From contig NW_026112140.1 in NCBI RefSeq assembly GCF_024679095.1, positions 79,501 to 143,500 on the forward strand: DNA of 64,000 nt, in the 5' to 3' direction. The notes under the pieces were generated by a model. It was not told the DNA's origin and did not search any database. It was given only the letters and a program-made list of their open reading frames with translations. The stretch comes from Eriocheir sinensis. Taxonomy: Eukaryota; Arthropoda; Malacostraca; Decapoda; Varunidae. The translations under genes were made by a program, and so were the position numbers. This document shows, in pieces, positions 12,701-26,940 of the stretch (positions are counted from its first letter, which is position 1; every line of letters begins with the position of its first letter).

Positions 12701-15700
12701 CATATAGAGGAGCAGAGGAAAGCACCTTGATACTGAGTAGCAGAAGAAAGCACATTTATATTGAGCAGCAGATGAAAGCACATTGATATTGAGGAGCAGA
12801 TGAGAGCATCTCTATATTATGGAGCAGATGAAAGCACATCGATATTGAGGAGCAGATGAAAGCACCTTGATATTGAGGAGCAGAAGAAAGCACCTTGATA
12901 TTGAGGAGCAGATGAAAGCACCTTGATATTGATGAACAGATGAAAGCACCTTTATATGGAGGAGCAGATAAAAGCACCTTGATATTAAAGAGCAGATGAA
13001 AGCACCTCGATATTGAGGAACAGATGAAAGCACCTCGATATTGAGGAGCAGATAAAAGCACCTCGATATTGAGGAGCAGGTGAAAGCTCATCCATATTGA
13101 GGAGCAGATGAAAGCCCCTCGATATTGAGGAGCAGATGAAAGCACCTCGATATTGAGGAGCAGATGAAAGCACCTCAATATTGGGGAGCAGGTGAAAGAA
13201 CGTTGATATTGAGGAGCAGGTGAAAGCATATCAATATTGAGGAGCAGGTGAAAGCACATCTATATTGAGGAAAGGGTGAAAGGTACTTAATATTGAGGAA
13301 CAAATTAAAGCAACTCGATATTAAGGAGTAAGTGAAAGCACCTTGATATTGATATTGAGCAGATGAGAGTGCCTTGTTATTGAGGAGCAGATGAGAGTGC
13401 CTTGTTATTGAGGAGGAGATGAAAGCACCTTGATATTGAGAAGCAGATGAGAGTGCCTTTTTATTGAGGAGGAGATGAAAGCACCTCCATATTGAGGAGC
13501 AGATGAAAGCACCTCGATATTGAGGAGCAGATGAAAGCACCTCCATATTGAGGAGCAGATGAAAGCACCTCCATATTGAGGAGCAGATGAAAGCACCTCG
13601 ATATTGAGGAGCAGATGAAAGCACCTCGATATTGAGGAGCAGATGAAAGCACCTCCATATTGAGGAGCAGATGAAAGCACCTCCATATTGAGGAGCAGAT
13701 GAAAGCACATCTATATTGAGGAGCAGATGAAAGCACCTCGATATTGAGGAGCAGATGAAAGCACCACCATATTGAGGAGCAGATGAAAGTACCTCGATAT
13801 TGAGGAGCAGATGATACCACTTCGATATTGAGGAGCAGATGAAAGCACATCGATATTGAGGAGCAGATGAAAGCACCTCGATATTGAGGAGCAGATGAAA
13901 GCACATCGATATTGAGGAGCAGATGAAAGCACCTAGATATTGAAGAGCAAATGAAAGCACATCGATATTGAGGAGCAGATGAAAGCACCTCGATATTGAG
14001 GAGCAGATGAAAGCACCTCGATATTGAGGAGCAGATGATACCACCTCGATATTGAGGAGCAGATGATACCACCTCGATATTGAGGAGCAGATGATACCAC
14101 CTCGATATTGAGGAGCAGATGATACCACCTCGATATTGAGGAGCAGATGATACCACCTCGATATTGAGGAGCAGATGAAAGCACCTCGATATTGAGGAGC
14201 AGATGAAAGCACCTCGATATTGAGGAGCAGATGAAAGCACCTCGATATTGAGGAGCAGATGAAAGCACCTCGATATTGAGGAGCAGATGAAAGCACCTCG
14301 ATATTGAGGAGCAGATGAAAGCACATCGATATTGAGGAGCAGATGAAAGCACCTCGATATTGAGGAGCAGATGAAAGCACCTCGATATTGAGGAGCAGAT
14401 GAAAGCACATCGATATTGAGGAGCAGATGAAAGCACCTCGATATTGAGGAGCAGATGAAAGCACCTCGATATTGAGGAGCAGATGAAAGCACATCGATAT
14501 TGAGGAGCAGATGAAAGCACATCGATATTGAGGAGCAGAAGAAAGCACCTTGATATTGAGGAGCAGATGAAAGCACGTCGATATTGAGGAGCAGATGAAA
14601 GCACATCGATAATGAGGAGCAGATGAAAGCACCTGATATTGAGCAGCAAATGAAAGCACCTCGATATTGAGGAGCAGATGAAAGCACATCGATATTGAGG
14701 AGCAGATGAAAGCACCTCGATATTGAGGAGCAGATGAAAGCACCTCGATATTGAGGAGCAGATGAAAGCACCTTCATATTGAGGAGAAGATGAAAGCACA
14801 TCGATATTGAGGAGCAGATGAAAGCACCTCGATATTGAGGAGCAGATGAAAGCACCTTGATATTGAGGAGCAGATGAAAGCACATCGATATTGAGGAGCA
14901 GATGAAAGCACCTCGATATTGAGGAGCAGATGAAAGCACCTCGATATTGAGGAGCAGATGATAGATCCTCGATATTGAGGAGCAGATGAAAGCACCTTGA
15001 TATTGAGGAGCAGATGAAAGCACCTCGATATTGAGGAGCAGATGAAAGCACATCGATATTGAGGAGCAGATGAAAGCACCTTGATATTGAGGAGCAGATG
15101 AAAGCACCTCGATATTGAGGAGCAGATGAAAGCACCTCGATATTGAGGAGCAGATGAAAGCACCTTGATATTGAGGAGCAGATGAAAGCACCTTGATATT
15201 GAGGAGCAGATGAAAGCACCTCGATATTGAGGAGCAGATGAAAGCACCTCGATATTGAGGAGAAGATGAAAGCACCTCGATATTGAGGAGCAGATGAAAG
15301 CACCTCGATATTAAGGAGCAGATGAAAGCACCTTCATATTGAGGAGAAGATGAAAGCACATCGATATTGAGGAGCAGATGAAAGCACCTTGATATTGAGG
15401 AGCAGATGAAAGCACCTTGATATTGAGGAGCAGATGAAAGCACCTCGATATTGAGGAGCAGATGAAAGCACCTCGATATTGAGGAGCAGATGAAAGCACC
15501 TTGATATTGAGGAGCAGATGAAAGCACCTTGATATTGAGGAGCAGATGAAAGCACCTTGATATTGAGGAGCAGATGAAAGCACCTCGATATTGAGGAGCA
15601 GATGAAAGCACCTTGATATTGAGGAGCAGATGAAAGCACCTTGATATTGAGGAGCAGATGAAAGCACATCGATATTGAGGAGCAGATGAAAGCACCTTGA

Positions 15701-18700
15701 TATTGAGGAGCAGATGAAAGCACCTCGATATTGAGGAGCAGATGAAAGCACCTTGATATTGAGGAGCAGATGAAAGCACCTCGATATTGAGGAGCAGATG
15801 ATACCACCTCGATATTGAGGAGCAGATGAAAGCACCTTGATATTGAGGAGCAGATGAAAGCACCTCGATATTGAGGAGCAGATGAAAGCACATCGATATT
15901 GAGGAGCAGATGATAGCACCTCGATATTGAGGAGCAGATGAAAGCACCTCGATATTGAGGAGCAGATGAAAGCACCTCGATATTGAGGAGCAGATGAAAG
16001 CACCTTGATATTGAGGAGCAGATGAAAGCACCTCGATATTGAGGAGCAGATGAAAGCACCTCGATATTGAGGAGCAGATGAAAGCACCTCGATATTGAGG
16101 AGCAGATGAAAGCACAATGATATTGAGGAGCAGATGAAAGCACCTCGATATTGAGGAGCAGATGAAAGCACCTCGATATTGAGGAGCAGATGAAAGCACC
16201 TCGATATTGAGGAGCAGATGAAAGCACATCGATATTGAGGAGCAGATGAAAGCACATCGATATTGAGGAGCAGATGAAAGCACATCGATATTGAGGAGCA
16301 GATGAAAGCACATCGATATTGAGGAGCAGATGAAAGCACCTCGATATTGAGGAGCAGATGAAAGCACATCGATATTGAGGAGCAGATGAAAGCACCTCGA
16401 TATTGAGGAGCAGATGAAAGCACCTCGATATTGAGGAGCAGATGATACCACCTCGATATTGAGGAGCAGATGAAAGCACCTCGATATTGAGGAGCAGATG
16501 AAAGACGCTCGATATTGAGGAGCAGATGAAAGCACCTCGATATTGAGGAGCAGATGAAAGCACCTCGATATTGAGGAGCAGATGATACCACCTCGATATT
16601 GAGGAGCAGATGATACCACCTCGATATTGAGGAGCAAATGAAAGCACGTCGATATTGAGAAGCAGATGATACCACCACGATATTGAGGAGCAGATGATAC
16701 CACCTCGATATTGAGGAGCAGATGATACCACCTCGATATTGAGTAGCAAATGAAAGCACATCGATATTGAGGAGCAGATGAAAGCACCTCGATATTAATA
16801 AACAGATGAAAGCACCTCGTTATTGAGGAGCAGATGATAACACCTCGATATTGAGGAGCAGATGAAAGCACATCGATATTGACGAGCAGATGAAAGCACC
16901 TCCATATTGAGGAGCAGATATAGGCACATCGATATTGAGGAGCAGATGAAAGCACATCGATATTGAGGAGCAGAAGAAAGCAGCTTGATAATGAGGAGCA
17001 GATGAAAGCACCTCGGTATTGAGGAGAAGATGAAAGCACATCGATATTGAGGAGCAGAAGAAAGCACCTTGATATTGAGAAGCAGATGAAAGCACCTCGA
17101 TATTGAGGAGAAGATGAAAGCACATCGATATTGAGGAGCAGGTGAAAGCACCTTGATATTGAGGGGCAGAATAAAGCACCTTGATATTGAGAAGCAGATG
17201 TAAACAGCTCCATATTGAGGAGCAGATGATAGCACATCGATATTGAGGAGCAGATGATAGCATCCCGATATTGAGGAGCAGGTGAGAGCACCTTGATATT
17301 GAAGAGCAGGTGAAAGAATATCGATATTGGGCAGCAGATGATAGCACCTCGATAATGATGAGCATATGAAAGAGCCTCGATATTGAGGAGAAGATGAAAA
17401 CACCTCGATATTGAGGAGAAGATGAAAGCACCTTCATATTGAGGAGAAGATGAAAGCACATCGATATTGAGGAGCAGATGAAAGCAGCTCGATATTAAGG
17501 AGCAGATGAAAGCACATCGATATTGAGGAGCAGATGAAAGCACCTTGATATTGAGGAGCAGAAGACAGCACCTTGATATTGAGGAGCTTATGAAAGCACC
17601 TTGATATTGAGGAGCATATGAAAGCACCTCGATATAGTGGAACAGTTGGAAGCACCTCGATATTGAGGAGCAGATGAAAGCACATCGATATTGAGGAGCA
17701 GATGATAGCACCTCTTTATTGAGGAGCATATTATACCACCTCGGTATTGAGGAGCAGATGAAAGCACATCGATATTGAGGAGCAGATGATAGCAACTCGA
17801 TATTGATGAGCAGATGAAAGCACCTCGATATTGAGGAGCAGATGAAAGCACCTCGATAATGAGGAGCAGATGAAAGCACCTCGATATTGAGGAGCAGATG
17901 AAAGCACATCCATATTGAGGAGCAGATGAAAGCACCTTGATACTGAGTAGCAAAAGAAAGCACCTTGATATTGAGGAGCAGATGAAAGCACCTTGATATT
18001 GAGGAGCAGATGAAAGCACATCGATATTGAGGAGCAGATGAAAGCACATCGATATTGAGGAGCAGATGAAAGCACCTTGATATTGAGGAGCAGAAGAAAG
18101 CACCTTGATATTGAGGAGCAGATGTAAACAGCTCCATATTGAGGAGCAGAAGAAAGCACATTAATATTGAGGAGCAGATGTAAACAGCTCCATATTGAGG
18201 AGCAGAAGAAAGCACATTAATATTGAGGAGCAGATGAAAGCACCTTGATATTGAGGAGCAGAAGAAAGCACATTAATATTGAGGAGCAGATGTAAACAGC
18301 TCCATATTGAGGAGCAGAAGAAAGCACATTGATATTGAGGAGCAGATGTAAACAGCTCCATATTGAGGAGCAGAAGAAAGCACATTAATATTGAGGAGCA
18401 GATGTAAACAGCTCCATATTGAGGAGCAGAAGAAAGCACATTGATATTGAGGAGCAGATGTAAACAGCTCCATATTGAGGAGCAGGTGAAATCACCTCGA
18501 TATTGAGGAGCAGATGAGAGCACCTTGATATTGAAGAGCTGATGAAAGCATTTCGATATAAGGGAGCAGCTGATAGCACCTCGATAATGATGAGCAGATG
18601 AAAGCACCTAGATATTGAGAAGATGAAATCATCTCGATATTGAGGAAAAGATGAAAGCACCTCGATATTAAGGAGCAGGTGAAAGCACATCGATATTGGG

Positions 18701-21335
18701 GAGCAGGTGAAAGCACTTTGATATTGAGGAGCAGGTGAAAGCAACTCGATATTGAAGAGCAGGTGAAAGCACCTCGATTTTGAATAGCAGATGAAAACAT
18801 CTTGATATTGAAGAGCAGATGAAAGCACTTCGATATTGAGGAGCAGGTGAAAGCACCTCGATATAAAGAAGCAGATGAAATCACCTCAATATTGAGGAGG
18901 AGATGAAAGCATCTCGATATTGAGGAGCAGATGAAAGCAACTCGATATTGAGGAACAGATGAAAGCACCTCGATATTGAGGAGCAGATGAAAGCACCTCG
19001 ATATTGTGGAACAGATGAAAGCACCTCGATATTGAGCAGCAGACGAAAGCACCTCGATATTGAGGAGCAGATAATAGGACCTCGATATTGAGGAGCAGAT
19101 GAAAGCACCTCGATATTGAGGAGCAGATTAAAGCACCTTTGTATTGATGAGCAGATGAAAGCAATTAGATATTGAGATGCAGATGAAAGCACCTTCATAT
19201 TGAGGAGCAAATGAAAGCACCATGATATTGAGGAGCAGATGAAAGCAACTCAATATTGAGGAGCAGATGAAAGCACCTTGATATTGAGGAGCAGATGAAA
19301 GCAGCTCGATATTGAGGAGCAGGTGAAAGCACATCGATATGGAGGAGCAGATGAAAACACCTTGATATTGAGGAGCAGATGAAAGAACCTTGATATTGAG
19401 GAGCAAATGAAAGCAACTCGATATTGAGGAGCAGATGAAAGCCTCTTCATATTGAGGAGCAGATCAATAAAGCTCGATATTGAGGAGCAGATAAAAGCAT
19501 CTCGATATTGAGAAACAATTGAAAGCACTTCGATATTGGGGAGCAGCTGAAAGGACCTTGATATTGAGCAGCAGGTGAAAGCACCTCGATTTTGAGGAAC
19601 AGGTGAAAGCACCTCGATATTAAGGAGCAGGTGAAAGCACTTCGATATTAAGGAGCAGATGTAAGCCCCTCGATATAAAGGAGCAGATAACAGCACATCG
19701 ATTTTGAGGAGCAGGTGAAAGCACCTCGATATTGTGGAGCAGATAAAAGCACCTCAATATTGAGGAGCAGGTGAAAACACCTTGATATTGATGAGCAGGT
19801 GAAAGCACCTTGATATGGAGGAGCAGATGAAAGCACCTCGATGTTGAGGATCAGGTGAAGGCACCTTGATATTGATGAGCAGATGAAAGCACCTTGATAT
19901 GGAGGAGGAGATGACAGCACCTTGATATTGAGGAGCAGGTGAAAGCACATCAATATTGTGGAGCGGATGAAAGCACCTTGATATTGAGCAGCAGGTGAAA
20001 GCACCTCGATATTGGGGAGTGGGTGAAAGCACCTTGATAGTGAGAAGCAGGTGAATCCACTTTGATATTGAGGAGTATATGAAAGAACCTCGATATTGAG
20101 AAGATGAAAGCACATTGATATTGAGGAGCAGATGAAAGCACCTTGATATAGAGGAGCAGATGAAAACACCTTGATATTGATGAGCATATGAAAGCACCTT
20201 TATATGGAGGAGCGGATGAAAGCACCTTGATATTGAGGAGCAGGTGAAAGCACCTCGATATTGAGGAGCAGATGAAAGCACCTCAATATTGTTGCGCAGG
20301 TGAAAGAACATTGATATTGATGAGCAGGTGAAAGCACATCGATATTGAGGAGCAGGAGAAAGCACATCTATACTGAGGAACAGGTGAAAGCTCCTTGATA
20401 TTGAGGAACAAATGAAAGCACCTCGATATTATGGAGCAAGTGAAAGCACCTTGATAATGAGGAACTCATGATAGCACCTCCATATTGAGGAGCAGATGAA
20501 AGCACCTCAATATTGAGGAACAGATTAAAGCACCTCGATATGGAGGAACAGATTAAAGCACCTCGATATGGAGGAGCAGATGATACCACCTCGATATTGA
20601 GGAGCAGATTAAAGCATAACGATATTGAGGAGCAGATGGAAGCACCTCGATATTGAGGAGCAGGTGAAAGCACATCGACATTGAGGTGCAGGTGAAAGAA
20701 CCTCGATATTGAGGAGCAGGTGAAAGCACCTCGATATTGAGGAGCAGGTGAAATCACATCGATATTGAGGAGCAGGTGAAAGCACCTCGATATTGAGGAT
20801 CATTTAAAAGCACATCGATATTGAGGAGCAGGTGAAAGCACATCGATATAGAGGAGCTGATGAAAGCTCATCGATATTGAGGAGCAGGTGAAAGCACATC
20901 AATATTGAGGAGCAGGTGAAAGCACATCGATATTCGGGAGCGGGTGAAAGCACCTCGCTACTGATTAGCAGATGAAAGCACATCCATATTGAGGAGCATA
21001 TGAAAGCACCTTGATATTCAGTAGCAGAAGTAAGCACCTTAATATTGAGGAGCCGATGAAAGCACCTTGATATTGAGGAGCAGATGAAAGCACATCTGTA
21101 TTGAGGAGCAGGTGAAAGCACATCGATATTAGGGAGCGGGTGAAAGCACCTCGCTACTGATTAGCAGATGAAAGCACATCCATATTGAGGAGCATATGAA
21201 AGCACCTCGATATTAAGGAGCAGATGAAAGCACCTCGACATTGAGGAACAGAAGAAAGCACCTCAGTATTGAGGAGCAGATGAAAGCACCTCGATATTGT
21301 GAAGATAAAAGCACATCGATACTGAGGAGCATGTG
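9778..21335. repeat. 28-bp satellite array, about 410 units (11.5 kb)
   Basis: Head-to-tail 28-bp units built on GAGGAGCAGATGAAAGCA followed by ACCTCGATATT or a close variant. From about 13480 to 16790 the units are nearly identical and differ mainly at a few positions (CACCTCGAT, CACCTTGAT, CACATCGAT, CACCTCCAT, or a GATACCAC form). Toward both ends units diverge and gain variants such as GAGCAGGTG. Local higher-order structure includes an 84-bp three-unit repeat at about 10999-11222 and a 56-bp two-unit repeat at about 18116-18490. Since 28 x 3 = 84, all three minus frames share a 28-residue period, which explains very long stop-free frames (one of 1584 codons at 13461-18215). No promoter or splice signal supports translation. 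Confidence 0.97.
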
Positions 21336-21340
21336 AAAGC

Positions 21341-22327
21341 ATGATGATGAGTGACCTTACCAGGTCACTCATCAACAGGATCATCGCTCAGGAAGCAGAG
21401 GGCGAGATAGACCAAACACAAATAAGAGATATTAAAAGAAAAATCTCAGAAGAAAGGCAACAGGCCCAAAAAGACGAGCTGGACCGTCTTACACACCACC
21501 TGTCCACAGAAATGGGTAGAAAAATACACACAGCACAGGAGGCAGGCGCCTCTAACTGGGTAACGTCATTACCAATCAGAGCAAAGGGCTTCAGCCTAAA
21601 CAAACAAGAATTTGTCGACGCCATTGCTCTGAGATAAGGCTGGCCGATTGAGGGACTGCCTGATCTCTGTGCATGTGGATCACCAAATGATGTCACCCAC
21701 ACCATGACATGTAAAAAAGGAGGCTTCGTCTGTATTCGACACGATGAAGTGAGGGATCTGACAGCCAGCATGCTCGGGGAGGTATGCCAAGACGTCACTA
21801 CCGTGCCGGCACTGCTTCCCTTGGACGGCGAACACCTTCGGTACAGGACTGCCAATACCTCACAGGAGGCACGGGTTGATGTAAGCGCCCGCGGATTCTG
21901 GGTGCGCGGACAGCGGGCGTTCATGGACATCCGCATATTCGACCCGATGGCTGCCTGTCACCGTGAGCTGCCCCTGCAAGCCGCTCACCACAGGAACGAG
22001 CAGGAAAAGAAAAGGGCATACGGTGAAAGAATCCAACATGTGGATCAGGGCAGCTTCACCCCCCTCATCCTCACCACATCCGGCGGGATGGGTCCCAGGG
22101 CCCAATGCTTCTACGCACGCCTCGCGGAACTAATCTCAGAAAAGAAGCATCAGCCAAGGAGCCACGTTGTCGCCTCTATGAGGTGTCGCCTCTCGTTCTC
22201 CCTGCTCAGGTCGGCCATCCTATGTCTCAGGGGCACCAGACACTCTGGCCCAAAAGCCACCAACATCTCCCATATGGACTATGAAGCCACAGTGGTGGAG
22301 AGTGACATTAGGGTGGGTCGGGAGTGA
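21341..22327 (+). pseudogene. C-terminal part of a retroelement polyprotein, zinc knuckle plus endonuclease-like domain
   Basis: One frame runs from 21341 to 22327 with a single break: TAA at 21635-21637 where the family has an aromatic residue (..LR-stop-GWPIEG). Downstream lies a CCHC-type pattern, CACGSPNDVTHTMTC, then RHDEVRDL, then VDVSARGFWVRG and AFMDIRIFDP, then conserved GSFTPL, GGMG and LSFSLLRSA segments. The protein resembles the C-terminal end of reverse-transcriptase proteins found in many aquatic invertebrates. A zinc knuckle followed by R-H and paired D residues fits a PD-(D/E)XK, restriction-like endonuclease as in R2-type LINEs; that assignment is inference. No reverse transcriptase motifs lie upstream, where the satellite begins. 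AATAAA occurs at 22488, followed by (TAG)n. Confidence 0.7.
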
Positions 22328-22744
<417 letters not shown>

Positions 22745-22849
22745 AGATAGTAACAATAGTAATACAGATGAAGATAGTAATAATAATGCTGATAATAATA
22801 ATTACAATAATAATAACATAATAATCTTTGGCTTTTTTAACAGACTCAT

Positions 22850-23113
22850 TCTTCATCATTTCTCATCATTCCACACTCCTCATGTCTTTCTTATTCTTCA
22901 CTTTCCTCTCTTTTTCTCTTTTTCTTTTCTCTTCTCTCTTCTTATTCTTTATCTTTCGTCACCATCTTCTCTATTTTTCTTCTTCTCTCTCTTCTTATTC
23001 CTCAACTGGTCATCCTCATATCCTCTATACAAAGACTTCCATTGCTTATACTCCATTGCATGATCTCTTTTTTCATCATGACACGCAACACCTACACGAG
23101 GAATGACTCAGAC

Positions 23114-23115
<2 letters not shown>
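22850..23115. repeat. Pyrimidine-rich tract
   Basis: TTC/TCT-rich DNA without a regular unit, leading into the CA array. No gene seen. Confidence 0.6.
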
Positions 23116-23540
<425 letters not shown>

Positions 23541-24027
23541 CTGCAACTTTTTTTTATCTTCCTTCCTTTCTTCCTTCATCCTCCTGCCATCGTTAACTCT
23601 TTCCCTCCATCCTCAACTATTTCTTACCTTCCTTTCTTCCTGCAACACTCATCACTCAAATATACACACGCACAACACACTGCAACCCTTTCTTACTTTC
23701 TTTTCCTACCTGCAACAATCAAGACTCATACAACACACATACATTCCCTCCACAACACTTCCCGTCCTCACATATATTCCCTCCACAACACTTCCCCTTC
23801 CTTTCCTTCCTTCATTCCTGTAACACTCAAGACAGGAATCGCCTTGTATTGAAGTAGATTAAGGTCTCCGAGATGACAAATAGTAAACAGCTTTAACAAC
23901 AACAACAACCATCTCGAGTAAGGGGGTTCGAAGTCATCTATATACAGTTCAAAGAGGTTCCAAGGCTTTTATACACATGTCACTCGGAGCTTATGTCTTA
24001 AAGGTCAGGGAAACAGCGGCGTTGTTT
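23541..24027. other. Intergenic, C/T-rich then unique, no gene seen
   Basis: Short duplicated pieces such as ATTCCCTCCACAACACTTCC (about 23740 and 23777). Nothing here supports a gene. Confidence 0.4.
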
Positions 24028-24464
24028 GGCCCCTTACACACGGGACACTTTGAGCGCTGCAGCAGTGCTACTCAAGCGCGACTCAGTTTTAGCAGCGCTG
24101 CTGTGAAGCGCAGCCTATCTTTCTAGAAAGTGTTGTGGGGTGAGTGTCGAATTAGCGGCGCTTCTCAGCATCGCTACTAGAATTGAGTAGGGCGTTAGCA
24201 GCGCTACAATCGCGCCACGCACGCACTGCTAAAAAGTGGCGCTGCTGCAGCTACGTGTGAAAACTCCCTTTGAATGCCATGTATCGTGACGGGCAGCGCT
24301 ACTTTTTGTGGTCGCCACCGGCAGCGAAGCCAACCACGCAAATCTGTTTGTAGCGCTACTTTTTGTGGTCGTGAGTGCGTGTGAAAGCATCCATTCATAT
24401 CCATTATTCATCAGCGGCAAATATGCTGAGCAGCGCTGCAAAGAGTCCGCGTGTGAAAGGGGCG
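24028..24464. mobile_element. Non-autonomous inverted-repeat element (MITE-like)
   Basis: The left end CCCCTTACACACGGGACACT and the inverted right end CCCCTTTCACACGCGGACTC match over roughly 30 bp, both continuing into GCGCTGC. The interior is dense in AGCAGCGCTGC-type motifs, and CAGCGCTACTTTTTGTGGTC occurs twice (about 24294 and 24352). No coding capacity. I found no clear target duplication, so the superfamily is undecided. Confidence 0.6.
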
Positions 24465-25134
24465 TTAGGCTCGTATTCCCAGACGCTATCGGCCCCACAG
24501 CAACGATTTCCAAAGTCCGTAGAGGAGATTAGGTTCTCAGGAGTGCTTTTTCACTTTCATGGTGCAGAAGCCTTGTCAAACTACCAATAGAAACTACTCA
24601 TGGAAGAACCCACAACAACCTCTATGAATCCCCTGTCAGGTGTGGCAGGGTAGGCGAGCCCCGAAATGTTTCAGAATATGGCCCTTAGTTTTTTTTATTT
24701 TTAGAGACGCCTCCTCACCCTCTTTTTCCTTCTTTTCTCCAATGATAAAAGTATTTCGTTAGTTTCTTTATTTTTCCTCCCTTCAAAGGCCTCCCGTTTA
24801 CCTATCCTAGCTTTTACTACTTATTTTAGTCGGTATAAGTTATCTATACCGTATTTTCTATTTCTTATCGTGTTCTTCAAGTTTTCATTCCGTTTGAGCT
24901 TTTGTTATACTTTTACTTTCGTGTGTGTATGTATCACCTCTAAATTTACCCCCGTTTTTATCGATTCTTTCTATTATATATTTTATCTTCCTATATTTTT
25001 TTTTTCTTCAGTATGTCGTATAATCTATTTCTTATCCCATTCTTTTAAGTTTTCATTCTGTGTGAGCTTGTATTATACCTCCATTCTCGTTTTATCCATT
25101 TATATTACCCTTCTGTTCGTCCCATCACTCCCCT
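24465..25134. other. AT-rich intergenic sequence, no gene seen
   Basis: Mostly T-rich DNA grading into the diverged 137-bp repeats. No coding frame with a recognisable motif. Confidence 0.4.
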
Positions 25135-26475
25135 GAAAATACTTCTTAAATTCCTATCCTTTATTCTGTTCCATATAAAATCTTCATATTCTCTATTCAA
25201 AGACTTCCATCGTTTATATATTCCAGTCATCTTTTTATTTTCCTTTTGTTTATCGACACAAAATTCCCTGACAAATGCTTCCTATATCCTTATCCTATAT
25301 TTTGTTCCATTAAAAATCTGCATATTCTCTGTACAAAGCCTTCCATCGTTTATATATTTCACATATCTTCTTATTTTTCTTCTATTTTTCGTCCTATCGT
25401 TTCCCCTACAAATACTTCTTAAACTCCTATTCTGTATTTTGTTCCATATAAAATCTCAATATTCTCTATACAAAGACTTCCATCGTTTATATATTCCACC
25501 TTTCTTTTTTTTTTCCTTTAGTTTCTCGTCTAAATATTACCTTACAAATGCTTCTTAAATTCCTATCCTATATATTGTTCCATATAAAATCTTCATATTC
25601 TCTATACAATGCCTTCCATCGTTTATATATTCCACCTTTCTTTTTTCTTTTTTTCCTTTAGTTTCTCGTCTAAATATTCCCCTACAAATGCTTCTTGAAC
25701 GCTTATCCTATATTTGGTTCCATTAAAAATCGTCATGTCCTCTATACAAAGACTTCCATCGTTTATATATTACACTTACATCTTTACAGAGTGGAGTCTA
25801 AGGCTCTTCGTCTCATCAGTTCTCCTTCTCCTACTGATAGTCTTCTACCTCTTAAATTCTGCCGCGATGTTGCCTCTATTTCTATTTTCTATCGATATTT
25901 CCACGCTGACTGCTCTTCTGAACTTGCTAACTGCATGCCTCCCCCCCTCCCGCGGCCCCGCTGCACACGACTTTCTACTCATGCTCATCCCTATACTGTC
26001 CAAACCCTTTATGCAAGAGTTAACCAGCATCTTCACTCTTTCATCCCTCACGCTGGTAAACTCTGGTACAATCTTCCTTCATCTGTATTTCCTCCTGCCT
26101 ACGACTTGAACTCTTTCAAAAGGAGGGTATCGGGACACATCTCCTTCCGAAATTGACCTTTCTTTCGACCACCTCTTTTGATTCTTTTTTGGGAGCAGCG
26201 AGTAGCGGTCTATTTTTTATTGTTTTCTTTTTTTGTGCCCTTGAGCTGTCTCCTTTGTTGTTGTTCCATTAAAAATCATCATTATCCTCTATACAAAGAC
26301 TTGTATCGTTTATATATTCCAGTCATCTTTTTATTTTCCTTATGTTTGTTGTCCTAAAATTCCCCTACAGATGCTTCTTATATGCTTCTTAAATGCTTCT
26401 TTTATTTTGTTTCATTAAAAATCATCATTATCCTCTATACAAAGACTTCATACGTTTATATACTCCTCTGTAACA
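25135..26475. repeat. About 137-bp AT-rich tandem repeat, split by a LINE end
   Basis: A diverged unit containing CTTCCATCGTTTATATATT recurs at about 25204, 25341, 25478, 25613 and 25753, spaced 135-140 bp apart. Each unit also has GTTCCATATAAAATC and CCCCTACAAATGCTTC. The array resumes after the inserted LINE with units near 26305 and 26450. No coding potential. Confidence 0.8.
25788..26262 (+). mobile_element. 3' end of jockey-like LINE family A
   Basis: Encodes the C-terminal end of a reverse transcriptase protein (ALRLISSPSPTDSLLPL, then LWYNLPSSVFPP, then DLNSFKRRVSGH) and a short 3' untranslated region ending CTGTCTCCTTTGTTG. The same protein end and 3' region occur on the minus strand at 49189-49715, so both are one family. 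The fragment is 5'-truncated, as target-primed insertions usually are, and sits inside the 137-bp repeat array. Confidence 0.85.
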
Positions 26476-26934
26476 TCTCTTTATTTCCTCTCTGCCGCTT
26501 ATAAAGGTCTGCCTACCTACTGTTATCACCTGCTGTACAAAGGTTCTTACTATACTGTATAATACGATATCTTACAGTACAAAGATCCGGGTTGGTTACT
26601 GCCTGTTCTGTCTACAAAGAGTTATCTATGGGCTAGGCTGTACAAAGGTCTTTATAGTTTATCTCTTACTAGGAAGAGATACGCATTGTTTCTTTTGTTT
26701 CTCTTTACTTCCTTTGTCTTTAGAATCTATATTTTACTAGGAAGACATAGCGATTCTTTTGTTTATAGCTTACAGAGGCCTCGGGTTGTAGTTTTTTCTA
26801 TTTTTTTTTCCTCTCATATAAACAGCACACTTCGTTTCACATAAGACATATCGCTTCTCTTGTTTCTCTTTACTTTCAGAGGACTCGGTATTAGTTTTTC
26901 TTTTCCTTGTATGTAAAAACTTCACTTCTTTCGG
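26476..26934. other. AT-rich decayed sequence, no gene seen
   Basis: Contains scattered GTACAAAG and AGGAAGA(G/C)ATA pieces that look like remnants of older tandem repeats. Confidence 0.35.
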
Positions 26935-26940
26935 CCTCAC

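Noticed and set aside
13461..18215. 1584-codon minus-strand open frame
   Set aside because: Explained fully by the 28-bp satellite (84-bp frame period); parallel long frames exist in the other minus frames and no start, splice or domain supports translation.
9778..21335. CRISPR array
   Set aside because: Repeat units abut directly with no unique spacers, and the context is eukaryotic.
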